Source of the DNA: Nematopogon swammerdamellus
Lineage: Eukaryota > Arthropoda > Insecta > Lepidoptera > Adelidae
DNA length: 64,000 nt
Assembly (NCBI GenBank): GCA_946902875.1
Contig: OX336351.1
Coordinates: 3,531,761 to 3,595,760 of the forward strand
Reading direction: 5' to 3'
Shown here: piece by piece, positions 1 to 8,947 of the stretch
How positions within the stretch are numbered: the stretch's first letter is position 1
Layout: each line of letters begins with the position of its first letter
The notes under the pieces: model-generated
The model's database searches: none
What the model was told of the DNA's origin: nothing
Seen by the model: only the letters and a program-made list of their open reading frames with translations
Position numbers and translations under genes: made by a program

Positions 1-132
1 TCCGTCCTAGGGCTGTATCTATGGAACCGTAATAGGTAGCCGATTGAAATTTTCACAGAATTTATATGGCAAATATGCCAAGAAACAAAAAGTAAAAACA
101 AGGGGTATTCCCATATAAGAAACGTGCTAAAC
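1..132 (-). repeat. GTTCCGTA-family interspersed repeat, fragment
   Basis: The segment reads, on the minus strand, as the middle and 3' part of a family seen many times here (for example 60583-60942): a Phe-rich AT stretch, 'GAAAATTTCAA...', 'ATTACGGTTC', 'GATACAGCCC' and a GGACGG core. It is cut by the window start. No coding potential is visible. Confidence 0.6.
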
Positions 133-261
133 ATTGGTTAGTACATATTCACGCTTCTAAATAATAGATGGTGCCACAAGTAGTTTGCATCGCAGACAGA
201 CAAAAGGCAGACGGTTATGGATTTTTGACAGTTATGGCATTTTGCGGACTGGCTGTCTACT

Positions 262-571
262 ATACAACCTACCAACAGTATTAAAAGGCTAGACAGTGTC
301 TAGGCTTTTAATACGACGTTTGAAGACACCCAGGTTAAAAGATTCGGGAAACACACTTGCCGGAAGACAGTTCCACACCCTAGCGGTGCGAAAAAGAAAC
401 GATTTTGAGAGCCGATGGGTTCTCAAGGCCCAATGTCAACAACAAAATGGCGCTGAGTATCTGTGCGACGAGTCATGCGGAGATAGGAAGTCACGTGAAG
501 TTAAATAAATATATAGTCTGATCTGTGCCTCCCGAAGCGAATTTTCAGGGGCTCCCCTTTCCAACCATCTA
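262..571 (-). mobile_element. Jockey-like LINE ORF C-terminal fragment
   Basis: On the minus strand this matches two other segments (41280-41520 and, in plus orientation, 63885-64000). The 41-kb copy reads as the C-terminal end of a non-LTR reverse transcriptase, with motifs like 'RVWNCLPASVFP' and 'GVFK'. Here it is 5' and 3' truncated, and positions 387-571 form the left arm of a long inverted repeat. The LINE clade is an inference from motif memory. Confidence 0.5.
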
Positions 572-1149
572 CAGGGTGTTCCAAAACTCAACGTAAAGCG
601 GGAACCAGGGAGTAGGCCAGTTTATGAGTACCCAAGGAAAAATAAGAAAGAAAATCGGAGTCATTTGTTTTTATGATATGAGCATTTTTTGAGAAACGTT
701 GAAAATTGACATTTTTAGGTACTACGACTACAAATTTGCAAATATAATTGTTAAAAATAATTTATTGGTAGCCTAAATAACTCTGCTATTCATCAGTATC
801 CCAAACAAAACCAGAATGCCTGTAGTTTTACCAAACAAAATATTCGATTAAATTTTTTTCTAAGAAAATAAATGACTCCGATTTTTTTCTTATTTTTACC
901 TGGGTAGTCATAAACTGCCCTACTCCCTGGTTCCCGCTTGACGTTGAGTTTTGGAACACCCTGTAGATGGTTGGAAAGGGGAGCCCCTGAAAATTCGCTT
1001 CGGGAGGCACAGATCAGACTATATATTTATTTAACTTCACGTGACTGTCCTATCTCCGCATGACTCGTCGCACAGATACTCAGCGCCATTTTGTTGTTGA
1101 CATTGGGCTTTGAGAACCCATCGGCTCTCAAAATCGTTTCTTTTTCGCA
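387..1149. repeat. Long inverted repeat centred on a MITE
   Basis: Positions 387 to about 676 are the reverse complement of about 866 to 1149, with only scattered differences (for example a 2-nt difference near 490/1050). The loop is about 190 bp. The outer 185 bp of each arm lies outside the MITE at 572-963 and holds the same LINE-derived sequence in opposite orientation. Confidence 0.9.
572..963. mobile_element. Tc1/mariner-type MITE, TA-flanked
   Basis: The ends are CAGGGTGTTCCAAAACTC and its reverse complement, each bordered by TA (570-571 and 964-965). The terminal inverted repeats run for about 100 bp and include an AGGGAGTAGG block. A relative lies at 40920-41269 with the same long repeats. 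There is no transposase. TA duplication and CAGGGTG ends are typical of Tc1/mariner-derived MITEs. Confidence 0.8.
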
Positions 1150-1214
1150 AACAACTATAAAGCTAAAAACATAATATACCAAACTTGACAAGAATACAAA
1201 TAATTCGAATAAAA

Positions 1215-1320
1215 CACGAGGGTGTGTGTGTGCTGCGTTGCGTGTTGTGTTGTGTTGCGTTGCGTTGCGGTGCGTTGTGTTATGTTGTGTTTACTAGAAG
1301 TTATAGCTAAGAACTACTAC
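1215..1320. repeat. TTGTG/TTGCG low-complexity module, copy 1
   Basis: A GTGTGTGTG stretch is followed by irregular TTGCG/TTGTG pentamers and then 'TTTACTAGAAGTTATA'. The same module recurs at 1607-1706, on the other side of the inserted 286-bp element. Confidence 0.8.
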
Positions 1321-1606
1321 CAGGCCTCACGCACTCTATGTACTTGCGCGCGCTAACTACCTACCGCCCGACGGGCCGCCGGCGGTCTATTTCAGAAATT
1401 CGTCAGCCGCGCGAAGTATACATAGACGCTCGCCCACGCAACTGCGCGCAGCTGCAAAGCAATAACCACTTTACACTCGATCGTTAAGGTACATTTTCGC
1501 ACGCAGCGATTGGCGACGTGAAACAGTAGGCTATTAAAGCCCGAAGGTAGGAACATTTTCTTTGGAGTGATTTATCTGTTACGAAGTAACTATTAAGTAA
1601 TCTGTG
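1321..1606 (+). mobile_element. 288-bp mobile element, copy 1
   Basis: The copy begins CAGGCCTCACG and ends AAGTAATCTGTG. It is nearly identical to 2018-2305 (same orientation) and 2524-2810 (inverted). It is GC-rich near the left end (GCGCGC, GCCGCCGGCGG). No clear target duplication is visible for this copy, unlike the other two. It encodes no protein I recognise. Confidence 0.75.
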
Positions 1607-1706
1607 ACGAGAGTGTGTGTGTGCGTACGTGCGTTTTGTGTTGTGATGCGTTGCGTTGCGTTGTATTGTGTTGTGTTTTACTAGAAGTTATACTACTACT
1701 CTCTGC
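1607..1706. repeat. TTGTG/TTGCG low-complexity module, copy 2
   Basis: It repeats the module at 1215-1320, again ending in 'TTTTACTAGAAGTTATA'. The two modules are direct repeats separated by the 286-bp mobile element. Confidence 0.75.
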
Positions 1707-1913
1707 TTATCTCTTCCGTGACACAGTGAAGCGGCGAAGATATGATTATCCGCAAGACATTTCGCCGGAGAGTTTTTGGTCCTAAGAAATATCCTTTGTT
1801 ATCTTACACTCATTCAATTTCCGCTAAAAGCAATAGGCCGCAATGAGAGTACGCACGCTGGCAATGCTGATATTTTTACGTTGTTATGGCTTTTGGGATC
1901 AGTTTCTTTTTTT

Positions 1914-1976
1914 TAGGGTTCCTTACGAGACCCTATTACTAAGCCTACGCCGTCTGTATATCCGTCTGTCCCACTC
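1914..1976 (-). repeat. GTTCCGTA-family 3' end fragment
   Basis: It reads 'TTAGGGTTCC', 'CCTATTACTAAGCCTACGCC' and a CCGTCTGTC core, which is the reverse complement of the 3' end of the family copies at 43.4 and 60.6 kb. The rest of the element is missing. Confidence 0.6.
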
Positions 1977-2017
1977 CTGGATTTCCCATTACGCCTTATA
2001 GGCCGCGGCCTAGGGGC

Positions 2018-2305
2018 AGGCCTCACGCACTCTATGTACTTGCGCGCGCTAACTACCTACCGCTCGACGGGCCGCCGGCGGTCTATTTCAGTGAAAATTC
2101 GTCAGCCGCGCTAAGTATACATAGACGCTCGCCCACGCAACTGCGCGCAGCTGCAAAGCAATAACCACTTTACACTCGATCGTTAAGGCACATTTTCGCA
2201 CGCAGCGATTGGCGACGTGAAGCAGTAGGCTATTAAAGCCCGAAGGTAGGAACATTTTCTATGGAGTGATTTATCTGTTACGAAGTAACTATTAAGTAAT
2301 CTGTG
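2018..2305 (+). mobile_element. 288-bp mobile element, copy 2, with 8-bp TSD
   Basis: The element is flanked on both sides by CTAGGGGC (2010-2017 and 2306-2313). It interrupts a GGCGGC-rich host sequence that reads continuously when the insert is removed. An 8-bp duplication suggests hAT, but the terminal repeats are weak (CAGGCC against CACAGA), so the superfamily is open. Confidence 0.85.
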
Positions 2306-2523
2306 CTAGGGGCGGCAAACTTCAGGGGGCGGCAGATTTCCGAAGGCGCTAAAGAATATTACAAGTATAACACTTGCGCTTTGTTATGTGTAAACCGTCA
2401 AGTTCGTGCGCGATTATGAACGCAATACTCAAGCGAGTCACTTGTGGATAGAGTTTTCGATCTATTAAATGCTAAATATCATTTGGCTAAAGGTTTTAAG
2501 TCCCCATTGCGACTTAGTAATAC

Positions 2524-2810
2524 CACAGATTACTTAATAGTTACTTCGTAACAGATAAATCACTCAATAGAAAATGCTCCTACCTTCGGGCTTTAATAGC
2601 CTACTGCTTCACGTCGCCAATCGCTGCGTGCGAAAATGTACCTTAACGATCGAGTGTAAAGTGGTTATTGCTTTGCAGCTGCGCTGCGCGCAGTTGCGTG
2701 GGCGAGCGGCTACTTCGCGCGGCTGACGAATTTCCACTGAAATAGACCGCCGGCGGCCCATCGGGCGGTAGGTAGTTAGCGCGCGCAAGTACATAGAGTG
2801 AGTGAGGCTT
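2524..2810 (-). mobile_element. 288-bp mobile element, copy 3, inverted, with TSD
   Basis: This is the reverse complement of copies 1 and 2. The flanks AGTAATAC (2516-2523) and GGTAATAC (2811-2818) match at 7 of 8 positions, consistent with an 8-bp target duplication. It is an independent insertion, not a segmental duplication of copy 2. Confidence 0.85.
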
Positions 2811-2933
2811 GGTAATACTCCTATCCTATGTTATTTATGTTTTGCGTAGGCGGCGAAAGTCAATTGGCCTGCACTTAAGAACAGGCCGGTACTGGTCTGT
2901 CCTTCTGTCCAACCTGTATCTTTTGAGAGAACT

Positions 2934-3277
2934 GTTGTTAAGCAACGCTGAGCGCGGTCAGTACTTGGATGGGTGACCGCTCGACCGTTGGAGGCTGACC
3001 GTGGTTCCGATTCCACGTTAAACTGTAGGTCCCTTACCTTCTTACCTTACTAGGTGGTAAGGTTTATCCCGGCCGGGTTGGTACCACCGCACTGAACGAT
3101 ACGTCGTCGATCGAAACGGCTATGTAAATAGTTCGTGTTTTCCATCCAGTTCAGTGTAGCCGACATGAAATGAAGGGAAGCACTGATATGGCACCTAGTT
3201 CACCCGGTGTTATGGGGCTGACATCACGGATGTTGTAGGTGATGTAGCCAACCGTGTCAGTTTCCATAAAAAAAATT
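2934..3277 (+). mobile_element. Composite tRNA/5S SINE, 5' truncated
   Basis: It begins inside the 5S-like part (GTTAAGCAACGCTGAGCGCG, then GTCAGTACTTGGATGGGTGA) and continues through the B-box-like GGTTCCGATTCC and the core (GGTTGGTACCACCGCACTGA). It ends in GTCAGTTTCCATAAAAAAA. The A-box portion is missing. Confidence 0.9.
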
Positions 3278-4236
3278 ATGTTTGTATGTATCTATGTATG
3301 AATGTGTGTATGAGAACGTGAGTTCCGAATGAATGGACGCCGAAAGTAATTATTTCTACCGGGGCGGCCGAGCGTTCGACGAATTTAATTTGGTCATACC
3401 TAGTTACAAATAGGATGTCGGGAGCAGGCGGCACTGAACGAACGAATAAAGGAAAAGTAAAATTAAAATGCTCGCCCTGATATTGATTACGGGATCGTTG
3501 CAGGAGGCTATCGGCTTTCGAGCTTTCGTGTTCGTTGTGAAAGATATCTCGGTGTTTTAAGCAAACTAGTAAGGTATGACACGTGATATGTGCGTATATT
3601 TTAAGGCCCTGTCAACCCGTATTCACCAGTACTCCTCTTTCAAGGCGCCTCTTTCGCTGGTTGGAGTAGGATGCAACACAATCAATCAAAGCGAAAATTT
3701 AGATATGGATTTAGAAATAATGTTTTTTTTTTCCAAAGCCTTGATTTGGTCACGTTGCCTTAAATACGTTTTTATAACTAAATTCAGAGGCATGTTCATG
3801 ATATTTTTCTATCGAGCGAAGGTAATCAAATCGTCTTTTCAAAAAGCTATCGATCTGCGCTGATAGATGAAGTATTACATATAAACTGAATCTGTCAGGT
3901 GAGTAATATTGGTGGTAAACTTCTTTAAATTCGAGTCAGACACAACGCAGTTAATTATTTGTAAGTTACTCTAATATAATACTTACGTGTAAGCCACTAA
4001 CAAAACATTGTGACTTGCGAAGTTTGTTTGTCAGTTCTTCTTCGCATTGAGGCGGAATTTTCGACATGTCCAAACGTAGGTTACCTACCTATGGATGAAA
4101 TTATACAATAAACTATAAACATCGCCTAAACTTCTAAACGGTTAGTACTAGAACATTAAAACTTTATATGAATATGTTTAACACAAAGTTCTGGTGATGT
4201 AAGTATACGCTAAAGAAATTTGTAGCGGTCAGGGTG
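3278..4236. other. No gene recognised
   Basis: The segment starts with a loose TATG-rich microsatellite (about 3281-3312). The longest ORF (3576-3863, 95 codons) shows no recognisable motif and ordinary non-coding composition. I see no repeat pair or RNA gene here. Confidence 0.6.
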
Positions 4237-4290
4237 GGGCCATAAAATGAAAATAAAAATACATTTTTTTTTTTATCTATCGCCTGGATA
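4237..4290 (+). repeat. Short dispersed repeat shared with 7040-7086
   Basis: 'GGGGCCATAAAATG', an A/T run and 'TCTATCGCCTGG' match 'GGGGCCAGAAAATG...TCTATCGCCTGG' at 7040-7086. It is probably an old fragment of an unidentified repeat. Confidence 0.5.
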
Positions 4291-4419
4291 ACCAAGCGCT
4301 CGTTGACACAATCTGGTAGCTCATTCGCAACTTCTCCCGTTCAACTCTCTCCAATATATTTGATTGCTGGTCACATTTGATAATGGGCGATCATTAGCAA
4401 GCTCATTCGCCCGGCCAAC

Positions 4420-4788
4420 TTTTTTTTATATGGAGTCTGACACGATTGGCTACATCACCTAAAACATTCGCGATGTCAGCTCATAACACCGGGTGGACTA
4501 GGTGACATGTCAATGTTTCTCTACATTTCATGTCGGCTACACTGAACTGGACGGAAAACACGAACTATTTTCATAGCCGTTTCGTTTCATTCAGTGCTGT
4601 GGTAACAACCCGGGCGGAATAAACCCTGCCACCTAATAAGGTAAGAAGGGAACCACCTATAGTTTTACGTGGAATCCGAACCACGGTCAGCATCCAACGG
4701 TCGAGCGGTCACCCATCCAAGTACTGACCGCGCTCAGGTGTGCTTAACAACAGTCGACCGACCGCACCACTGAACTACCGAGGCCGAC
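4420..4788 (-). mobile_element. Composite tRNA/5S SINE, near full length
   Basis: On the minus strand it runs from 'GTCGGCCTCGGTAGTTCAGTG' through the 5S-like segment (GTACTTGGATGGGTGACC), the B-box-like GGTTCGGATTCC and the core to the TTTTTTT (poly-A) end at 4420. Head, body and tail are all present. Confidence 0.92.
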
Positions 4789-5142
4789 TTATTTATGGCA
4801 AAACAAACAACTGAAGTGAACTGATTCTTGACCCGGGGAGCAGTGTATACCAGACGGCATATAAGTTGGACCAGTGCAGTAGCCGATTTTAGGGTATCTT
4901 TGGTGGAGGGCGCGGGATGCGACGGCGGGGAGAGCGCCTGCAGACCGCGTGATTGGTTGGCCAGTCGCCCGCCGCCCTCCGCACCGCGCGCGCGCGCCCC
5001 TCGCTCCCAAATATGCTTCCATACCTGCGCATCCATCTTATATGCCGTCTGTTATACTCCGATACGTTCCGGGAATATTTATTTATTTTTATTTTATTTT
5101 GTAATATTTGGAAAACATACAGTCATCGTAAAAGGAATAGGT
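4789..5142. other. Gap between two SINEs; GC-rich patch
   Basis: The stretch holds a GCGCGCGCGCG patch near 4980-5000 and overlapping ORFs on both strands. The ORFs have no recognisable motif and overlap one another, so I treat them as chance. Confidence 0.5.
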
Positions 5143-5303
5143 TTTTTTTTTTTTTTTATTGAAACTGACACGGTTGGCTACATCACCTACAACATCCGTG
5201 ATGTCAGCCCATAACACCGGGTTGAACTTGGTGCCACGTCAGCGCTTCCCTTCAGTCGTGCCGGCTACACTGAACTGGACGGAAAACACAAACTATTTTA
5301 CAT
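5143..5303 (-). mobile_element. Composite SINE, 3' part only
   Basis: On the minus strand it runs from 'AATAGTTTGTGTTTTCCGTC' to 'GTGTCAGTTTC' plus a poly-A. The head and 5S-like region are absent, the pattern of a 5'-truncated retrocopy. Confidence 0.9.
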
Positions 5304-5402
5304 AAATTACACAAGGTACTTACATAAATTAACAAAGACCAATAAAGTTTTCTACTTATAGCTATCCGCATTAAGTGCGTGCATATATGTACATAATTAG
5401 TA

Positions 5403-5775
5403 AAAAAATATAAAAACCGCCTTCAAAAATGTATGAAATAAAAAAATCTAACCCTAGAGTTGAAGGCTGTCGGTGATTTTTTCTTGCTTAGCACCGCCTT
5501 CAACTCTATAGTATAGTACAGTAGTATAAGTTTTTATATTTTTATAAATAGTTTTTTATTTCAGTTTTTTTTAGTAAATTTTTGCTATTAATGTACTCGG
5601 CGGAATCGCTTGCCAATCCATCTTGACCAAATGGGACCACACGGGAAGCACCAGCTTTCAAATAAAAAAAGAATTTTCAAAATCGGCTCACCCAGTCGAA
5701 AGTTCTGAGGTAACAAACATAAAAAAAAATACATTCGAATTGAGAACCTCCTTCTTTTTTTGAAGTCGATTAATT
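5403..5775 (-). mobile_element. Foldback repeat of the 'ACCGACTTC' family
   Basis: It is the inverted counterpart of 42712-43163. One end is AATCGACTTCAAAAAAAGAAGG; the other holds a hairpin in which 'CCTAGAGTTGAAGG' pairs with 'CCTTCAACTCTATAG'. 'GGGACCACACGGGAAGCACC' is shared between copies. No protein is encoded. Confidence 0.7.
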
Positions 5776-6113
5776 AACCTAAGAGAAAGAATAATGTAAC
5801 ATAAAAACTAACTAAAACAAACACACTAAAATATGAATATATATTCATATTTATATTAAATCATATTTATACTACATTAATATGAAGTTCATACCTACTA
5901 TGTTACAAGAAACCAACCCAACCTACCCTCACACAACTCTCATCTGTCCGCTTTAACACCTGTTTCATCATTTACTGTTTCGATCGCTGACCTTTTGAGA
6001 TGGCTGAGTGATACGTGAAAAATATCGAGACAGGAGAAGAATTTATCATAAGTAGCACAACTCCGGTTAGTAAATGAATTTTTACATACATAATAATAAT
6101 ACATAACTCACGC
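5776..6113. other. No feature recognised
   Basis: AT-rich sequence without a supported ORF, repeat pair or RNA gene. A TAATAATAATACATA stretch lies near 6090. Confidence 0.5.
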
Positions 6114-6812
6114 TTTTGTATCTCGACAATCAGGGTAAGCAGAGTAATCGGTGTTGTGCTATAAGTTTATACATACATATACATACATAACGTCACGCGT
6201 GCCTGCCTCTCAGTGGGGCAGGCAAAGACAACGGACCCAACCCACGCAAACAACCCAACCCCCACGCGCCACGATCCTGACACACTTTTGCCGCCTCTTC
6301 CACTCTCATAATGCTCTTCATACATGCTCGTCGGTTACGGGTGCTACGCACCTGACCCTTTTCGAGCACATGCCCGACCTGGTCCAGGTACGTGCGTCTA
6401 GGGCGACCCTTCCCGACTCTTCCACTTCCACATTCGCTCCATAGATTTCTTTCATTAGTCTCCTATCATCCATTCTACAGACACACATACTCCTCCTATT
6501 CCACACATACTCCTCTCAACGCGCGCATTTCGACATCATTTATCCTGCTCTCATGCTTTGCCTGCCATACCCAACTTTCACTCCCATAAGTACTCTGGTA
6601 AATTAAAGCACAACACCGACCACCACGTTTAGCACAGTATACGGACAAGATAACTATCAAGCAGCAAGTGAGGCACGAAGACCCACCTGCTCCATGACAA
6701 GGTGGAAGGACCGCGCCAAGGTAAGAGGTGGCTAGCCTTTCGCCCTTTAGCGCGACATCTTGTCCTTATCCCTTAGTCGCCTTTTACGACATGCACGGGG
6801 AGATATGCAGAA
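6114..6812 (-). mobile_element. GTGTGGGGCC-family element split by an RTE insertion
   Basis: Positions 6114-6160 and 6592-6812 are the two parts of one minus-strand element. Compared with 30383-30710 they hold 'CCGATTACTCTGCTTACCCTG', 'ACGTGGTGGTCGGTGTTGTG', 'TCATG..GCAGGTGGGTCTTC' and the 'GTCGTAAAAGGCGACTAAGG' hairpin. The 5'-most 'ACCGTGTGGGG' block is missing at 6812. Confidence 0.85.
6167..6585 (-). mobile_element. RTE-like LINE 3' fragment with 6-bp TSD
   Basis: The insert is bordered by ATAAGT at 6161-6166 and 6586-6591, and removing it restores the host repeat. On the minus strand the right part encodes 'CRMDDRRLMKEIYGANVEVE', a C-terminal motif I associate with lepidopteran RTE ORFs. 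The insert ends in a TATG-type microsatellite (6167-6190), which suits RTE 3' ends. It is strongly 5' truncated. Confidence 0.85.
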
Positions 6813-7264
6813 GAATTTTTAATATAATTAATATAGGAATGTTGCCACCAGAAGAGAGATGGTACGTGATGTATACAGCTCAATTCGACCGACAAAGGCA
6901 CCCTTGTTTTCCACGCTTTCGTTTATACGTTGAGACGTTTGGGATAATGAAGGCAGGAATTTTGAGATAAAACCGATGACTTAGAATACGTAGTAGGGTT
7001 TTCGGGGCCAGAAAATGTCCGTATTTGGAATCCAGTTTCGGGGCCAGAAAATGTAAATAAAAATAGTTTTTTATTCTATCGCCTGGTTTTATCTTTTGAC
7101 TTTCAGACTTAGTCTTAATCAATAACGCGCCATGCGTTGTATTGCAGCGTATAAAAAAAATTGTTTCTATCTGAAATACGTAATCCCTTTTTTACAGCCT
7201 AGATACAAATATCGCCAACATTTTGAAACAAAAATCTTCCTCTTATAATCTTCCGTTGAGAAAG
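6813..7264. other. No gene recognised
   Basis: Two overlapping 80-codon ORFs in opposite orientation are present, without motifs. The 7040-7086 piece of a short dispersed repeat lies here. 'TTTTCGGGGCCAGAAAATGT' occurs twice (near 7000 and 7035). Confidence 0.5.
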
Positions 7265-7598
7265 AGTACTTAAAAAATCTGTTGAGTGCGAATTTTACTC
7301 GCGCACGGAGGTTTCCGTCCGTATCTATCCGCTATTATCCGCCTATCTTTTGTCTTTCAACAATGCCTGTGGCTCCATCTATTATTCAATAGTGTGACTA
7401 ATCGATTTTTCGGACGTTTGTTGTATGGGAGCCCCCTTAATTTTTAACATTTTCTTATTTTTCTTATTTGTTGTTATACCCGCCATAGTAACACATATTC
7501 TGTGAAAATTACAACGGTACAACTCTCGGACAGACGGACGGACGGACGGCGGAAGCTTAGTAATAGGCTTCCGTACGGGATACGGAAACCTAAAAACT
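7265..7598 (+). repeat. GTTCCGTA-family repeat, near complete
   Basis: It runs from 'TGTTGAGTGCGAATTTTACT' and 'GCGCACGGAGGTTTCCGT' through 'TTGTTGTTATACCCGCCATA' and a GGACGGACGGACGG core to 'TACGGGATACGGAAACCTAA'. A close subfamily relative at 33940-34285 shares 'CTATCCGCTATTATCCGCC'. It is non-coding. Confidence 0.8.
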
Positions 7599-8100
7599 GT
7601 TTTTTTTTAATGCACTTAAAATTTCCATAACATTGCTGAAAATCTAATTCATATAAGGATACACTAGCGAACGAGAAAATAAAAACTTTATTATGAATTA
7701 ATGCAAGCTTGACACCTTTTTGAAGTTTCAACCGCCGGGCTATAATATGAATTTGAAAATTTATAAATAATAATTACGTATAAATACGATCTGCAGATTT
7801 CAATATGAGTTCAAGGAATCCCCATTTCGATGCTGTTACAGTTCCGCAGCCTTCTTATAATTTGGATGAATAAATAAAAAAAATATAAGGTTCGCGAAGG
7901 GGATTTTCTGTCATTTCAGCCTGAAGTCCAGATTTACATAAACGTAGCTAAAAAAAGAAACGCTTAACGCGAAACACTGAATATTTGAGTAAATTTGACT
8001 AAAGTAATATTTTGTTGTCCGTTGCTCTTTTATTAAATGAGCTCCACCGAATATTATGTACAACGGACTCGGCCGTATAAATCGCCCTAACGACATTTTC
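7599..8100. other. No feature recognised
   Basis: AT-rich sequence with no supported ORF, repeat pair or RNA gene. Confidence 0.5.
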
Positions 8101-8182
8101 GCCTCTCCGCTTCCGCCCCCTCTTCGCCCCTTCCTGCCCCCTTGCCGCCCCTTCCCGCCCCTCCCCTTCCCGCCACCTCTCG
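8101..8182. repeat. Polypyrimidine tract (C4-5 runs), G-rich on minus strand
   Basis: Over 80 bases are almost only C and T, built of CCCCTTCC-like units with many CCCC blocks. The minus strand therefore carries many GGGG runs close together, able in principle to form G-quadruplex or triplex structure. ORFs crossing it on both strands are composition artefacts. Confidence 0.85.
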
Positions 8183-8472
8183 GCGAGATAATTTGCTGTG
8201 TAAATATTTCATTTCTCGTAGAAGCTTCTCCTCTCTCACAACGCGGTAAGTAACGCAAATTGACCGGAGTGTGGCCTTGTTCCCACGCCGTTTCTGCGTG
8301 CAAAACACCACGAGTGACATGAAGGTGACAGGTGACATCTAGCGGACGCGCTGAGCAATTAGCTTCAGGGATAATTCACTTAGAGCAGCGGTGTTCAACC
8401 GGTAGTTCGCGGGCCCCTGGTAACACGCGGCCTTAATTTAGGTGCCCGCACACAGACATTTCAATAAACGAT

Positions 8473-8493
8473 GTTGGTACCACCGCACTGAAT
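8473..8493 (+). repeat. SINE core fragment in front of a full SINE
   Basis: 'GTTGGTACCACCGCACTGAAT' is an isolated piece of the SINE core that directly abuts the 5' end of the complete SINE at 8494. It is a remnant of a second copy or a rearrangement product. Confidence 0.7.
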
Positions 8494-8885
8494 GTCAGCC
8501 TCGATACCTCAGTGGTGCAGACAGTCGACTGTTGCTATAGATTGTTAAGCAACGCTGGGACGGTCAGTTATTGGATGGGTGACCGCTCGACCATTGCAAG
8601 CTGACCGTGGTTCGGACACCACGTAAAACTTATGGTCCCTTCCCTTCTTACCTTACTAGGTGGTAGGGTTCAACCCGGCCCGGTTGATACCACCGCTCTG
8701 AATGAACCGTCAGTCACAACGGTTATGTAAATAGTTTTTTGTTTTCCGTCCAGTTCAGTGTAGCCGGCACGACCGAAGGGAAGCACTGACATGGCACCTA
8801 GTTCAACCGGTGTTATGGGCTGAAATCGCGGCGCGGATGTTGTAGGTGATGTAGCCAACCGTGTCAGTTTAAATTTAAAAAAAAC
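8494..8885 (+). mobile_element. Composite tRNA/5S SINE, full length, inside hAT
   Basis: The head begins GTCAGCCTCGATACCTCAGT. The 5S-like block has GTTAAGCAACGCTGGGACGG and GGATGGGTGACCGC. The B-box region is GGTTCGGACACC. Core and tail follow to TGTCAGTTT plus A-rich end. It has several substitutions in the 5S and B-box parts, so it looks old. Confidence 0.92.
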
Positions 8886-8947
8886 TAAAGCATTGAAGCG
8901 ATGTTGTAGCTGATGTAACCAATCGCGTAAGGTTCCATAAAAAAAAG
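8886..8947 (+). mobile_element. SINE tail fragment
   Basis: 'GATGTTGTAGCTGATGTAAC', 'CGTAAGGTTCCATAAAAAAA' is a diverged copy of the composite SINE 3' end. It lies in tandem directly behind the full copy. Confidence 0.75.

Noticed and set aside
2936..3000. A true 5S rRNA gene at the SINE heads
   Set aside because: Only the internal control region is 5S-like. The 5' and 3' stems of 5S rRNA are absent and every copy continues into SINE sequence.
4734..5214. Overlapping ORFs of 69-128 codons on both strands
   Set aside because: They run across the edges of two SINEs and a GC-rich patch, in several frames at once, with no motif.
7911..8338. 130- and 83-codon minus ORFs rich in Gly and Arg
   Set aside because: The Gly/Arg stretch is the translation of the polypyrimidine tract at 8101-8182; flanks have no domain.
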